A stretch of DNA of 64,000 nucleotides from Sphingomonas sp. PP-F2F-G114-C0414 (GCF_003688595.1 NZ_RCWT01000014.1:1-64000), one strand, 5' to 3'; positions 17,075 to 27,252 are shown, counted from the first letter of the stretch. Program-made: numbers and translations. The notes: generated by a model not told the origin, from the sequence alone.

Positions 17075-18079
17075 TCAGCCGGAAATGTTTGCGAACTGCT
17101 GCGGACGGATTTTGCGGTCCATGAAATCGAGCAGCCAGTTGCGGTGCGCGACCGTGGCGTCGCCGGTCGAGGCGATTCGACGACTGCTGTCGCCGGCGCC
17201 GATCTGGGCATTGAGCAGCGTATGCGCGCGCGATTCGGACAGCCCGCCGTCGCGGACGAACCGCACAGCATCGCCCAGTCCGAGGTGGTGGCCGAGATAC
17301 GCCAGTCGCGCGGTTGCACCGACCTCGCCGTGCGCCGAAACGCCCGCGCGATCGAGCCCGTCGAGATTGCGTCGGGCGAAGTCGGCGATGCCGTTGATCG
17401 CCGCGGTCGGATCGTAGCGCAGCGACAGCACCGTCGCCCGTGCGCTCGCGAGCACCTTGCCGTTGTCGCCGAGCAAGCCATTGGCGCGCGCGAATCCGTT
17501 CAGCCATGTTCCGCCGGTTTCGGCCATGCCTTCCCAGGTCCGGCTGAGGAATTGACCGAGGCCGGCGGCGCTCGATCGTGGATTGCGCGAATAGGTCTGC
17601 CAGGTTCCGTCGCGCGCCTTGCCGGCTTCGGCGTCGACGATCGCGGCCAGTGCCGCTGCCGGAATACCGGTGCGCGCCGCGGCGGCCTGCAAGGTCGGCG
17701 CGTGCCGAGCATTGCGCCCGAGTCCGTCCACCGCAGCCGCTGCCGTATGCGGGGCCGAATCGATTGTAGGACGGTGCAGAGCGGGACCCAGGTCGGCCGT
17801 TGCAAAGCGTGCGCGAACCTCCGCGGCTCCGGCAACCGGATCGGGTGTCGTCGCAGGAACCTTGGCTTCCGGCATCAGCAGCGCGATCAGCGAATCGAGC
17901 GAGGTCGGCGACGATGCGTCGCGTGCCGTCACCGAGGCGGAGTCGTCGTGCGATCCGGTCCCCGATCCGCCGAGCGCGGCCTGCCAGAGATGCTTCGCCA
18001 TCTCGGCTTGTGCGGCACCATAGATGATCGCGGCCCGGCGATCGCGCGGGACGCTCGCCAACCCTGTCGGATCGATCAC
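17075..18079 (-). CDS. Lytic transglycosylase-like flagellar protein
   Basis: The 334-residue product has an SLT/goose-lysozyme-like core at about residues 130-200: AAARTGIPAAALAAIVDAEA, where the Glu in DAEAG could be the catalytic acid, then SAAGLGQFLSRTWEGM. Such enzymes open peptidoglycan for the rod. No clear signal peptide is present; the first 120 residues are variable, Ala/Pro-rich and could be exported by the flagellar system. It overlaps fliJ by 4 bases, which ties it to flagellar assembly. An alternative is a phage-like or FlgJ-replacing muramidase. Confidence 0.68.
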   Translation of the reverse strand: MIDPTGLASVPRDRRAAIIYGAAQAEMAKHLWQAALGGSGTGSHDDSASVTARDASSPTSLDSLIALLMPEAKVPATTPDPVAGAAEVRARFATADLGPALHRPTIDSAPHTAAAAVDGLGRNARHAPTLQAAAARTGIPAAALAAIVDAEAGKARDGTWQTYSRNPRSSAAGLGQFLSRTWEGMAETGGTWLNGFARANGLLGDNGKVLASARATVLSLRYDPTAAINGIADFARRNLDGLDRAGVSAHGEVGATARLAYLGHHLGLGDAVRFVRDGGLSESRAHTLLNAQIGAGDSSRRIASTGDATVAHRNWLLDFMDRKIRPQQFANISG

Positions 18080-18552
18080 GGCGTGGGCATCTTGCTGGTC
18101 GGAGCAAGTCGGGCGTTCGCGACATGGGCCGCAAATTTGCGGCCGCGCCGTGACGCGGGGCGGGCCGCGGTGAGGTCGTCGAGCATCGCCTGTTCGGCGG
18201 CGGCGAGACTGCGGGCCTCGGCCTTGCGGTGCGCGCCGACGGCACCTTCGATCGCGGTGCGCGAGCCATAGACCTCGACCGCCTTGCGACGGAGCGACTC
18301 GAGATGCAGGTGCGCGGCGGCACGGTGCTCGGCGAGCTGGCGACGATGGTCGCGGGCGCGGACGAAGTAGCGATCGGTGGTCAGGCGGGGTTCGCCGAAC
18401 GCGACGAGACCTTCGCGGATCATCGCGTTTTCGACCGCGATATGCGCTTTTTCGATCCGCTCGAGCTCGTCGATCGCAAGGCCGATTGCGGCCCGGACCG
18501 CGTCGAGCTTGCGTTCGACGACGCGCAACGCGGTATCGTAAGGCGTCGTCAT
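18076..18552 (-). CDS. fliJ: FliJ-like flagellar export chaperone escort
   Basis: FliJ is a small coiled-coil that sits in the FliI hexamer and escorts chaperones. The 158-residue product is almost wholly helical and charged ([20 protein letters not shown] and [19 protein letters not shown]). It overlaps fliI by 4 bases on one side and the transglycosylase-like gene by 4 on the other. Sequence conservation in this family is low, so the call rests on shape and position. Confidence 0.75.
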   Translation of the reverse strand: MTTPYDTALRVVERKLDAVRAAIGLAIDELERIEKAHIAVENAMIREGLVAFGEPRLTTDRYFVRARDHRRQLAEHRAAAHLHLESLRRKAVEVYGSRTAIEGAVGAHRKAEARSLAAAEQAMLDDLTAARPASRRGRKFAAHVANARLAPTSKMPTP

Positions 18553-19931
18553 GCTGCCATCTCCAGCGTGGGTTCAGGGCGCGCGTCCGCCGTCGCTGCA
18601 GGCTCGACCGCCAGCAACTCGGCCAGGATCGCGAAGGTCTGTGCGGCGTTCGCCTGATCCTGCTTGCCCTGCGTCAGCAGTGCCTCGATCTGCGGCGCGA
18701 GGCGGATCGCCTCGTCGACTTCGGGGCTCGACCCAGGCTTGTACGCGCCGAGACGGACCATCTCCTCCATGTCGCCATAGGTCGACAGGATGCGGCGCGC
18801 GGCGAGGCGGATGTCGTTCTCTTCGGGCGTGTGACAGCGCGGCAAGGTGCGTGAGACCGATTTCAGCAGGTCGATCGCCGGATAACGGCCGCGCTCGGCG
18901 ATTTTCCGCGTGATCACGACATGGCCGTCGAGGATACCGCGTACCGCATCCGCGACGGGTTCGTTGTGATCGTCGCCATCGACGAGGACGGTGAACAGAC
19001 CCGTGATCGTACCCTGACCGGGAACGCCCGGCCCCGCGCGTTCGAGCAACCGCGGCAGCTCGGCGAAGACGGTCGGGGTATAGCCCTTGGTCGCGGGCGG
19101 TTCGCCCGACGCCAGACCGATCTCGCGCTGCGCCATCGCGAACCGCGTGACCGAATCCATCAGGCACAACACCTTGAGACCCTGATCGCGGAAATGCTCG
19201 GCGATCGCGAGCGTCGTCCAGGCGGCCTGGCGGCGCATCAGCGCGGGCTCGTCGGAGGTTGCGACGACCACCACGCTGCGCGCGAGACCGGCAGGCCCGA
19301 GATCGTCCTCGACGAACTCCTGGACCTCGCGGCCGCGCTCGCCGATCAGCCCGATCACCGCGACGTCGCAGTCGGTCCAGCGTGCCAGCATCGACAGCAG
19401 CACCGACTTGCCGACGCCCGATCCGGCGAACAGCCCGAGCCGCTGGCCTTCGCAGAGCGGCGCGAAGACGTCGAGCGCACGGACGCCGGTCTCGACCTTG
19501 GCACCGACGCGCGCACGCCCGGCGGCGGGCGGGGGCGTCGCGCGGATCGGCCGCGGTACCAGCCCGGTGGGCAACCCGCCCTTGCCGTCGACCGGGCGGC
19601 CGAGGCCATCGACCATCCGGCCGAGCCAGGCGGCGCACGGGCGGATCGCGAACTCACCCGCGGCGACGACCGCGCGGGCGCCCGCCGCGACACCCTGCGG
19701 GTCGCCGAACGGCAGGCACAAGGCGCGGCCATTCTCGAGCCCGGTGACTTCGGCGTCGATCGTGCCGGTGCGGATGGCGATGCGGATCCGCGAGCCGATC
19801 TGCGCGGCGTTGCCAAGCCCGTCGACTTCGATCAGCGCCCCGCGTGCGGCGACGACGGTGCCGTAGCGCTCGTCGAACGGCATCTCCGCCAGGGTGGCGG
19901 TCGCCGCCGCGAGGACCTGCATCGTCCGCAT
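18549..19931 (-). CDS. fliI: Flagellar export ATPase FliI
   Basis: FliI is the F1-beta-like ATPase of flagellar type III export. The 460-residue product has Walker A ([20 protein letters not shown]), the FliI/YscN signature ([20 protein letters not shown]) and Walker B ([20 protein letters not shown]). [20 protein letters not shown] follows, as in the family. Length is normal. It starts 1 base after flbT and overlaps fliJ, so these form one unit. Confidence 0.97.
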   Translation of the reverse strand: MRTMQVLAAATATLAEMPFDERYGTVVAARGALIEVDGLGNAAQIGSRIRIAIRTGTIDAEVTGLENGRALCLPFGDPQGVAAGARAVVAAGEFAIRPCAAWLGRMVDGLGRPVDGKGGLPTGLVPRPIRATPPPAAGRARVGAKVETGVRALDVFAPLCEGQRLGLFAGSGVGKSVLLSMLARWTDCDVAVIGLIGERGREVQEFVEDDLGPAGLARSVVVVATSDEPALMRRQAAWTTLAIAEHFRDQGLKVLCLMDSVTRFAMAQREIGLASGEPPATKGYTPTVFAELPRLLERAGPGVPGQGTITGLFTVLVDGDDHNEPVADAVRGILDGHVVITRKIAERGRYPAIDLLKSVSRTLPRCHTPEENDIRLAARRILSTYGDMEEMVRLGAYKPGSSPEVDEAIRLAPQIEALLTQGKQDQANAAQTFAILAELLAVEPAATADARPEPTLEMAA

Positions 19932-19932
19932 C

Positions 19933-20337
19933 TCAGGCGGCGCGGCCTGCGAGACGATCGAACGCCGCGGTCTCGTAGTCGATCAGGCGGCGGCAGATGC
20001 CGAGCGCGCGATAATATTCCGCGGTGGCGACGCAGTGCGCGAATTCGAGGCACAGCATGCGCGCCGCGGCGGTTTCGAACGCCGACAGCAGTTCACCGAG
20101 CAGCACGACGATCCGATCCTGATGCGCGTCGCGTGCCGTATCGTCGATATAGGCCATCATACAGGCGAGGTAGAGCCGCCGGGCGGGCGTGGTCGCCTCG
20201 TCCGGCGCCATGATCTCGCGACCGCGGAGCAGCGCGACCTGGTTCTCGACGATCAGCTCCACGCGACCGTTGGCGCGCAGCACCGCGCCGTTGACGATCA
20301 TCTTTTCCCCGTCCCGCAAGGTTATCCGCAACGTCAT
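19933..20337 (-). CDS. flbT: Flagellin translation regulator FlbT
   Basis: In Caulobacter FlbT binds flagellin mRNA and lowers its translation until the hook is built. The product from ATG 20337 is 134 residues and matches the family: [20 protein letters not shown], then [18 protein letters not shown], then [14 protein letters not shown]. An ATG five codons earlier (20352) would lie only about 10 bases after the CCTATAAC box, and the later start has GGGTGG ahead of it. First gene of the flbT-fliI-fliJ unit. Its partner flaF is at 48488. Confidence 0.9.
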   Translation of the reverse strand: MTLRITLRDGEKMIVNGAVLRANGRVELIVENQVALLRGREIMAPDEATTPARRLYLACMMAYIDDTARDAHQDRIVVLLGELLSAFETAAARMLCLEFAHCVATAEYYRALGICRRLIDYETAAFDRLAGRAA

Positions 20338-20362
20338 CCAACCACCCTTCATGTGTCTGGAT

Positions 20363-20390
20363 CGTTATAGGATGGATTAACGAAGCCCGG
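20363..20390 (-). promoter_or_regulatory. Flagellar promoter of flbT-fliI-fliJ
   Basis: On the minus strand CCTATAACG (20371 to 20363) follows a CCGG box (20390-20387) after exactly 15 bases; context GCGACCGG is not shared base for base but CCGG is exact. The box lies 25 bases before the chosen flbT start. It is back to back with the flgE promoter. Confidence 0.65.
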
Positions 20391-20484
20391 TCGCGACCCG
20401 GCAAGATTTGCCGCATCGTGAGCGAGGGGCGCGTCGCCGCGACTTTGCGTCGCCGGCATCTTCACGAAACCCGCGCGCTCCCGA

Positions 20485-20512
20485 CCGGCGATGCGTGGAC
20501 GCCCCTATAAAG
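20485..20512 (+). promoter_or_regulatory. Flagellar promoter of flgE-flgK-flgL
   Basis: CCGG at 20485-20488 (context CCGACCGG) is followed after 15 bases by CCTATAAAG at 20504-20512. The flgE ATG lies 62 bases further on, behind GGAGAC. Confidence 0.65.
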
Positions 20513-20574
20513 TGACGAGAAGGGGCGCGTATCCGCCCACCCTGTCGTCGATGTCCGCTTGGAGACGTATTCGC

Positions 20575-21879
20575 ATGAGCCTGTATTCAGCCCTGTTTTC
20601 CGGCGTGTCCGGCCTGTCCGCCGAAGCCAGCGCGATGGCCGCGGTCGCGGACAACATCACCAACGTGAACACGGTCGGCTACAAGGCCGTCGAAACCCAG
20701 TTCAGCACGCTCGTCGGCGACGGCCGCGCCTCGAACAGCTACACGGCGGGCGGCGTGACCGCGCAGCCCAAGGCGCTGATCTCGAACCAGGGCCTGTTGC
20801 AGGCGTCGAGCAACTCGACCGATCTCGGCATCGAGGGGCAGGGGTTCTTCATCACGCGGTCGAGCAGCGACGCGAAAAGCGGCGTGTCGCTGACCCGGTC
20901 GGGTTCGTTCTCGCCGGACAAGGACGGCTTCCTCAAGAACACGTCGGGCCAGTATCTGCAGGGCTGGCGGCTCGATACGAAGGGTGCCTACGTCAACACG
21001 GGTAGTGTTAACGCGCTCGAACCGATCCGCGTCAGCGACCTGACCGGGACCGCCGCCGCGACCAGCAAGATCCAGATGCGGGCGAATTTCCAGTCGACCA
21101 CGGCCGCCTATACGGGCGCTTATACCGCGGGCGACATGGCGAACGGCACGGTGGCGTCGCCGAGCTTCTCGCGATCGGTCGACGTCTACGACCAGCAGGG
21201 CGGCGCCCACCGTGTCGCGCTGAGTGCGATCAAGACCGGCCCGAACAGCTGGAAGGCCGAAATCTACGCGCAGCCCGCGACCGACGTGACCGCGGCGAAC
21301 GGCCTGCTCGCCAGCGGCGACATCAAGTTCAACGCCGACGGCAGCCTCGACCGGGCGAACAGCTCGCCGGCGCTGTTTTCGTCGGTCACGCCGACCTGGA
21401 CGAACGCGGCGGGCGCCGATCCGATCGCGCTGTCGCTGGGCACCGACGGCAAGGTCGACGGGCTGACCCAGTTCGGCACCGAGTCTTCGCTGGTATCCTC
21501 GTCGGTCGATGGCGGCATTCTCGGCAACGTCGCGTCGGTGTCGGTGTCGAACCAGGGCGTCGTCAGCGCGACCTTCGACGACGGCCGCACGCGGGCGATC
21601 TTCCAGCTGCCGGTCGCGACGGTGCCCAATCCGAACGGCCTGACGCGCATCAGCGGCAACGGCTATAGCGCCTCCAGCGTGTCGGGCGCCTATGCGATCA
21701 ACGCACCGGGGTCGCTCGGCGCGGGCAACATCAAGGGCTTCGCCCTGGAAGCCTCGACCGCCGACCTGGCGCAGGAGTTCACCAACATGATCCGCTTCCA
21801 GCGCGCCTACAGCGCGTCGTCGAAGATAATCACGACGGTCGACGACATGCTCCAGGAAGCAAGCAACCTGAAGCGATAA
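20575..21879 (+). CDS. flgE: Flagellar hook protein FlgE
   Basis: FlgE polymerises into the hook. The 434-residue product has the rod/hook N-terminus (YSALFSGVSGLSAEASAMAA, then VADNITNVNTVGYKAVETQF), the central FlgE domain (VDVYDQQGGAHRVALSAIKT) and the C-terminal assembly helix (AQEFTNMIRFQRAYSASSKI). ATG 20575 follows GGAGAC and starts the flgE-flgK-flgL unit. Upstream codons in the frame cover the promoter and are not used. Confidence 0.96.
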   Translation: MSLYSALFSGVSGLSAEASAMAAVADNITNVNTVGYKAVETQFSTLVGDGRASNSYTAGGVTAQPKALISNQGLLQASSNSTDLGIEGQGFFITRSSSDAKSGVSLTRSGSFSPDKDGFLKNTSGQYLQGWRLDTKGAYVNTGSVNALEPIRVSDLTGTAAATSKIQMRANFQSTTAAYTGAYTAGDMANGTVASPSFSRSVDVYDQQGGAHRVALSAIKTGPNSWKAEIYAQPATDVTAANGLLASGDIKFNADGSLDRANSSPALFSSVTPTWTNAAGADPIALSLGTDGKVDGLTQFGTESSLVSSSVDGGILGNVASVSVSNQGVVSATFDDGRTRAIFQLPVATVPNPNGLTRISGNGYSASSVSGAYAINAPGSLGAGNIKGFALEASTADLAQEFTNMIRFQRAYSASSKIITTVDDMLQEASNLKR

Positions 21880-21915
21880 GCCCGACTAGCACCCGGCTCA
21901 ACAAAGGTACTGCGC

Positions 21916-24009
21916 GTGTCGCTCAGCGAAATCCTGTCTTCCGCCCTGTCCGGCCTGAACGCCACGCAGGCGGCCATGCGGACGGTGTCCAACAACATCG
22001 CCAATGTGAACACCGCGGGATACGCACGCGAAAAGGTGTCGCTGACGACCGGGGTCACCGCGGGTCGGGTCTCCGGCGTCGTGGTGGGCGAGCCGAGCCG
22101 CGTCGCCGACAAGTATCTGGAGACCACCGTCTATGCGCGATCGGGCGATGCCGGTCGCGCCGAGGTGGTCTCCACCTATCTAGATCGGTTGCAGTCGGTG
22201 CTGGGTGCGTCGGATTCGGATTCGGGCATCTCGGCGCGGCTGAATGCGGTCGCATCGGCGGCGACTGCGATGACCGGCAGCGCTGGTGGTCCGCAGACCA
22301 GCGCGGCGTTCGTCGGATCGGTCGCCGATGCGGTCGGCACGATCCAGCAGCTCGGCACGGACGTCTCGGCGATCCGGTCGGACGTCGAAGGCGAGGTCGG
22401 CTATTCGGTCGACCGCGCCAACACGTTGTTGCGCAATATCTATGACTTGAACGATTCGGTCGCGCGGCTCGAGGGGCTGGGGCGGAGTTCGGCCGGCGTC
22501 GCCGACCAGCGCACCAGCGCGATCCAGGAATTGAGCGGGCTCATCGGCGTGAACGCGCGCGAACAGTCCGATGGGCGCGTCACGATCGAGACGACCACCG
22601 GCGTCCAGCTGGTCGACCGGCGTCTGCGTCAATTGTCCTATGCGGACAGTGGTGCCGGATCCTCGCAGCCGATCTATGCGCCGATCGAGGTGCGGTTTGC
22701 CGCCCCCGACGGCTCGCCCGGCGCCACGACCGGCGAGAAAATCGACAGCCCGTCGATCGGCGGCAAGCTCGGTGGCCTGCTCGACCTTCGCGATCATCAG
22801 CTTCCGGGGTTTTCCGATCAGGTCGCCGACGTGTTCGCGGGGATGGCCCAGGTGCTCAACACCGCGTCGAACGCGGGCACCGCGGTACCGCCGCCGGCGA
22901 CGCTGGAGGGGCGCGCGACGGCGTTGACCGGCAGCGACCGGCTCGGCTTCACCGGCGCGGCGACGTTCGCGGTGACCAAGAGCGACGGTACGCTGGTGGC
23001 CAAGACCAAAATCGATTTCTCCGCACTCGGGGCGAACGCAACCGTCGACGACGCGGTCGCGGCGATCAATGCCGGCCTCGGCAGCGCGGGCACCGCGAGC
23101 TTCGTCGGCGGAAAGCTGACGATCGCGGCGAGCGCGAGCGGTAACGGCGTCGCGATCGGCCAGGATGCGACGAGCCCGAGCGCCCGCGCGGGGATCGGGT
23201 TCTCGCAATATTTCGGCCTGAACGACGTCGTTCGCAGCGACACGGCGATGCTCGCGCCGTCGGGCTTCAAGTCGGGCGACGCGCATGGTTTCGCCGCGGG
23301 CCAGTCGGCAGACCTCGCATTGCGCGATACGTCCGGGCGAGTGCTGGCGCGGTATACGCTGGGCGCGACCGGTTCGACCTTCGGCGATCTCGTCACCAAT
23401 CTGAATGCGAGCCCGCTGGCCGGCTATGGCAGTTTCGCGATGGACGATGCGGGGCGGATCCGGTTCTCGCCGACCGCCAGCAACGCAGGGGCTGCCTTGT
23501 CGGTGGTTTCGGATACGACCGATCGCGCGGGCACGGGCCGCAGCCTGTCCGAGATCACCGGGCTGGGCGGTGCGACCGCTAGCCTTGCTGGTGCCGAGGT
23601 GCGCCGCGATATCGTCGCCGATCCGAGTCGCCTTCCGCTCGCCCGTCTCCAGGACGTCGCGGTCGGAGCGAAGGCACTCGGCGCGGGCGATCGTCGCGGC
23701 GCGTCGGGGTTTGCCGATGCCACCGAAGCGGTCGTCGATCTCGGCAGGAACGGCGTGACGTCGGTGTCGCGGCTGACCGCGAGCGTGCTCGGCAATGCCG
23801 CCACCGCCGCGTCGCGCGCGCAGACCATGCAGACGACCACGACGACGCGCCGCGACGACGCGGTCGCCAGCCGCGACAATTTTTCGGGCGTCAGCATCGA
23901 CGAGGAACTCGGCCAGATGGTCGTGCTCCAGAACAGCTATTCGGCCGCAGCCCGCGTGATGAGCACCGCCTCGGCGATGTACGACACGCTGCTGGCCATG
24001 GTGAGATAA
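21916..24009 (+). CDS. flgK: Flagellar hook-filament junction protein FlgK (HAP1)
   Basis: FlgK joins hook to filament. The 697-residue product starts at GTG 21916 with the FlgK N-terminus (ILSSALSGLNATQAAMRTVS, then NNIANVNTAGYAREKV). It has the region DRRLRQLSYADSG near 230 and ends with EELGQMVVLQNSYSAAARVM, the standard C-terminal coiled-coil. The middle is longer than in enterics and contains hook-IN-like text (ATVDDAVAAINAGLGSAGTA). Spacing to flgE is 36 bases and to flgL 13. Confidence 0.95.
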   Translation: MSLSEILSSALSGLNATQAAMRTVSNNIANVNTAGYAREKVSLTTGVTAGRVSGVVVGEPSRVADKYLETTVYARSGDAGRAEVVSTYLDRLQSVLGASDSDSGISARLNAVASAATAMTGSAGGPQTSAAFVGSVADAVGTIQQLGTDVSAIRSDVEGEVGYSVDRANTLLRNIYDLNDSVARLEGLGRSSAGVADQRTSAIQELSGLIGVNAREQSDGRVTIETTTGVQLVDRRLRQLSYADSGAGSSQPIYAPIEVRFAAPDGSPGATTGEKIDSPSIGGKLGGLLDLRDHQLPGFSDQVADVFAGMAQVLNTASNAGTAVPPPATLEGRATALTGSDRLGFTGAATFAVTKSDGTLVAKTKIDFSALGANATVDDAVAAINAGLGSAGTASFVGGKLTIAASASGNGVAIGQDATSPSARAGIGFSQYFGLNDVVRSDTAMLAPSGFKSGDAHGFAAGQSADLALRDTSGRVLARYTLGATGSTFGDLVTNLNASPLAGYGSFAMDDAGRIRFSPTASNAGAALSVVSDTTDRAGTGRSLSEITGLGGATASLAGAEVRRDIVADPSRLPLARLQDVAVGAKALGAGDRRGASGFADATEAVVDLGRNGVTSVSRLTASVLGNAATAASRAQTMQTTTTTRRDDAVASRDNFSGVSIDEELGQMVVLQNSYSAAARVMSTASAMYDTLLAMVR

Positions 24010-24022
24010 GAAAGTTGAACCG

Positions 24023-24931
24023 ATGATCCGCGTCGCCACCGTTCCGTTCCAGAACACCCTGTCGCAGGCCATCCAGCGTGCGCAGAGCAAGCTGGCCGCG
24101 ACCCAGACCCAGCTCAACACCGGCAAGAAGGCGTCGACTTTGGCGGGGCTTGGCACCGATGCGGCGCGGACTCTGTCGGCACGTACCGTACTCGCGCGCC
24201 AGGAATCGCAATCGGCATCGGCGACGCGGCTCGGGACGACCTTGTCGTTGTACGATGCCAACATCACGTCGATCGATACCGGCGCGACCGATCTCCGGCA
24301 GAGCATCCTGACCGCGATCGGGACGGGGAGTGGGGCTGGGCTCCAGGCCTCGATCGACAGCGCATTCGGGCAGTTCCGGACCGCGCTGAATGCGACCGAC
24401 GGCAGCGGACCGCTGTTTGGCGGATCGCAGACCGGCGACGTCCCGTTCAAACCCGCGACGCTTGCCGATACGATCGGTGCCACGCCAGCGACCGCGTTCG
24501 CCAACGATCTGGTCCGCGCCTCGGCCCGCGTCGCCGAGGGCACCGACCTGACGTACGGCGTCGTCGCCAGCGATCTCGGCAGCACGATGCTGGCCGCGTT
24601 CCGCACGCTCGCGGAGGCAGGGACGATCGGCGACAAGATGACCGCGGCGCAAAAGGATGCGCTCGGCACCGCGGTCAACCAGATCGCGACCGCGCTGACC
24701 GGCGTGCGCGCGGTCAATGCCGAGAATGGCCGCAAGCAGTCGCAGGTCGAGACGCTGGCGACGCGCGGCGAAGAGCGTGCGACGCTGCTCAAGGATTCGA
24801 TCTCGCGCGTCGAGGACGCCGATTTCGGCCAGATCTCGACCGATCTCGCACAGCAGCAGAGCGTCCTGAAGGCGAGCTATTCGGTGTTCGGCCAGCTGAC
24901 CAGCATGAGCCTGGTCGACTACCTCAGATAG
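24023..24931 (+). CDS. flgL: Flagellar hook-filament junction protein FlgL (HAP3)
   Basis: FlgL is the second junction protein and is a flagellin relative. The 302-residue product has a flagellin-like N-terminal helix (QAIQRAQSKLAATQTQLNTG) and C-terminal helix (DFGQISTDLAQQQSVLKASY). Normal length, last gene of the flgE unit, followed by a repeat-rich gap. Confidence 0.92.
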   Translation: MIRVATVPFQNTLSQAIQRAQSKLAATQTQLNTGKKASTLAGLGTDAARTLSARTVLARQESQSASATRLGTTLSLYDANITSIDTGATDLRQSILTAIGTGSGAGLQASIDSAFGQFRTALNATDGSGPLFGGSQTGDVPFKPATLADTIGATPATAFANDLVRASARVAEGTDLTYGVVASDLGSTMLAAFRTLAEAGTIGDKMTAAQKDALGTAVNQIATALTGVRAVNAENGRKQSQVETLATRGEERATLLKDSISRVEDADFGQISTDLAQQQSVLKASYSVFGQLTSMSLVDYLR

Positions 24932-24961
24932 GGCGGCGAGACGGTTAGGGACTGAATGCCG

Positions 24962-25090
24962 ATCTTCCCCCGCCAGGGGGAGATGGCAGGCGTCAGCCTG
25001 ACGGAGGGGGAGGGATGCGGCGACTCGCGTTTCGCGTGCCGCCCCCTCCGTCGCCTTTGGCGCCACCTCCCCCTGGCGGGGGAGGATTAT
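24962..25090. repeat. Long inverted intergenic repeat (CCCCGCCAGGGGGAG family)
   Basis: Two arms face each other: CCCCCGCCAGGGGGAGATGG at about 24966-24985 and CACCTCCCCCTGGCGGGGGA at about 25065-25084. Two inner inverted arms are made of GACGGAGGGGG and CCCCCTCCGTC. The whole could fold as one long cruciform. A shorter relative occurs near 8819. This looks like a non-autonomous miniature repeat of the host genome placed after flgL. Confidence 0.7.
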
Positions 25091-25249
25091 GAGGGCGATC
25101 TACATTCAGGTCGAAGCGCCAGATCAGCTCTTTTCTCTGTCGTGCCGGACTGCTTCCGCATCCGAGGTGCCGCACAATCGATAGAATTTGGCTTGCGAGA
25201 CGGTGGATCCCGGAACCGGTCGATGGCTATCCCTTTGAGAAAGTAAGAC

Positions 25250-25312
25250 TTGTTTCCCCGCGAAGGCGGGGATCCAGACTGGGCTCCCGCCTTCGCGTGA
25301 GAACACGGAAGG
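25250..25312. repeat. Intergenic mosaic repeat, two hairpins (copy 3)
   Basis: Same unit and orientation as the copy at 8708: CCCCGC-GAAG-GCGGGG, linker GATCCAGACTGGGC, then TCCCGC-CTTC with a mutated last arm (GCGTGA instead of GCGGGA). The neighbouring stretches 25091-25249 and 25313-25473 hold no supported gene. Confidence 0.75.
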
Positions 25313-25473
25313 GCGTGGTGCCGTACGACCGCGGACTCGTACTCGTTCGAGGGGGACAGGAACCGAGCCAGTCCGGGGCGACGGAATGATTTTGAGGCCG
25401 TCACGCCCTCACCCGCTACCTATCGATCCTCTCGGTATGGCGCGGCCGCTGATACTTGGGCGCGCCTTCCGTA

Positions 25474-27252
25474 TCAGCCCGCCTTCGTCGGATGGCTCAT
25501 CGCCGCGCTGCCCTGATCGAGCAGGTCGCCGAACGCGCCCGCCGGGCTGGCGGCGGGGAGGGCGGCCATTGCGTTGCTGAGCGTCGCCGGATCGATCGAG
25601 CCCGACTGCGCGGTCAGCGTCGCGAACGCCGAGCCGGTCGGCAGCGTTTCGAACGCGCGGCCATACCGGCTGCGCAGCGCGGCGAGGTCGGATTCGCGGC
25701 CGAGCATCGCCAGCGCGATCGCCTGGCGCAGGACGATCGCCTGACCGACTTCGCTCAACGCGCTGCGACCGGCACCGGGCAGCGATTTCGGCAAGGCCTG
25801 CTCGCCGACCGCGGCAAGACGTGCCCAGTCGTGCGCGCGCCAATAGAGTTCGGCAGTCAGCGCACCGCCGCCGGGAACATCCTCGACGGTCGCCAGCGCC
25901 TCGGCGGATTTGCCGAGCAGTTGCAGCGCGGCGGCCTCGACCCGGCGTCGGTCGGCCAGGGTATCGGGCGGATAGGCGAGGATGTCGGTACCGCGCAGCG
26001 TGCGGATCGCGGCGTCGGGTGTCCCGGCGAGGATCTGCAGGCTGGCGATGCGGACGGTCAGCGGACCGCGCTCGACGTCGCTGGCCTGCGTGTCGAGGCG
26101 GTGGTCGAGCAGATCGGCGGCGCGACCGTACAGGCCCGCGGCCTGGAGCCTGTTCACGAGGTTTTCGACGAGCTGGTTGCCGACCGGGCCGGCGGGCGCG
26201 ATATCGCGATAGTCCCAGAACATTCCGGCGGCCTGGACCAGCGACAGCGCCGAGCCGAGCGCGAGCGCCTGCGCGAGCTGCGTCTGGAGCTGCGCGACGA
26301 GCGGACCGGAGGCCGCGCCGAGATCGAAATAGCGGAACAGCGTCGCGCCGCTCGCGAGCATGCGACCGGTATCGTGCGTGGCGGTCGCGAGGCGGACCGA
26401 CAGCTCGAGCGCGCGGCGTTCGATCCGGTCGCCGCGCCAGGTAAACAGCAGCGTCTCGAGCTGGCGGGTCGCTTCGCCGACCGGCAGCGTGTGCGACGCG
26501 ACGCCGTTCTCGATCGTCGCCAGGCGGGCATCGGCCTGCTCGACGTCATCGCCGCTCAGAATGACGCGGTCGAGACGAAGCCGCGCCGGTTGCATCTGGC
26601 CGAGCAGCGCATAGGCCTTGCCGCGGAGCAGATTGGCGGCGGGATCGTCGTCGGGCACCGCGTTCAGCCACGCCATTGCGGGTGAGGCGCGGCCCAAGTC
26701 CAGCGCCGCACTCCCGGCGGCGATGATGAACGGGCGGCGGGCAGCCGACGTCCGGCCCGTGAGCGCGGGCATGGCGCAGCGCAGCTGGCCAAGCGCCTCG
26801 GCTGCGCGATACGAGTCCGCGAGCGTCCGCATCCGCCAGAGACAGGCTTCCGAATCGCCGAGCAGCGTGTCGTCGCCGAGCATCGTCAGGGCTTCGCTGG
26901 TGTGCCGGGCCATCGCGGCTGCAACGCCGCGCGCGCGCATCCACGCGGGGACGAGCGCCAGATCGGGATCGTCTGCGCGCATCACGTCGAGCACGCCGAT
27001 CGCTTCTGCTGCCAGGCCGCGCGCGATCAGGCTGGTCGCATAGTCCCATCGCACCGCCTGCCGGGTGGCGGGCGTCGCAGCGGCGAGCGAAGCCCAGGCG
27101 GCCTCGTCGCCTTTGGCCGACCAGGCGGCGGCGCCTGTCGGCAAGGGCCGCTCGGCCAGCGCCGCCGCGAAACCAGGCAGGCGCGCGGGGGCAAGGCTCG
27201 CTTTCGGCGGCGTGGCGACGAGCGCAGCGGCGCCGATCAGGAGACCGATCAC
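25474..27252 (-). CDS. Secreted helical-repeat (TPR-like) protein of unknown function
   Basis: From GTG 27252 the product is 592 residues. It begins with a signal peptide (VIGLLIGAAALVATPPKAS) and continues as Ala/Leu-rich antiparallel helices typical of TPR or Sel1-like repeats (GKAYALLGQMQPARLRLDRV; LQILAGTPDAAIRTLRGTD; IVLRQAIALAMLGRESDLAA). The open frame runs further upstream, but that part lies over the preceding gene in another frame. The GTGA overlap with that gene shows coupling. A role in periplasmic motor or export function is likely from context; MotC-like periplasmic proteins are a possible analogy only. Confidence 0.72.
   Translation of the reverse strand: MIGLLIGAAALVATPPKASLAPARLPGFAAALAERPLPTGAAAWSAKGDEAAWASLAAATPATRQAVRWDYATSLIARGLAAEAIGVLDVMRADDPDLALVPAWMRARGVAAAMARHTSEALTMLGDDTLLGDSEACLWRMRTLADSYRAAEALGQLRCAMPALTGRTSAARRPFIIAAGSAALDLGRASPAMAWLNAVPDDDPAANLLRGKAYALLGQMQPARLRLDRVILSGDDVEQADARLATIENGVASHTLPVGEATRQLETLLFTWRGDRIERRALELSVRLATATHDTGRMLASGATLFRYFDLGAASGPLVAQLQTQLAQALALGSALSLVQAAGMFWDYRDIAPAGPVGNQLVENLVNRLQAAGLYGRAADLLDHRLDTQASDVERGPLTVRIASLQILAGTPDAAIRTLRGTDILAYPPDTLADRRRVEAAALQLLGKSAEALATVEDVPGGGALTAELYWRAHDWARLAAVGEQALPKSLPGAGRSALSEVGQAIVLRQAIALAMLGRESDLAALRSRYGRAFETLPTGSAFATLTAQSGSIDPATLSNAMAALPAASPAGAFGDLLDQGSAAMSHPTKAG

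Noticed and set aside
22180..24792. 870-codon minus-strand frame
   Set aside because: It lies opposite flgK and flgL and has no protein-like pattern.
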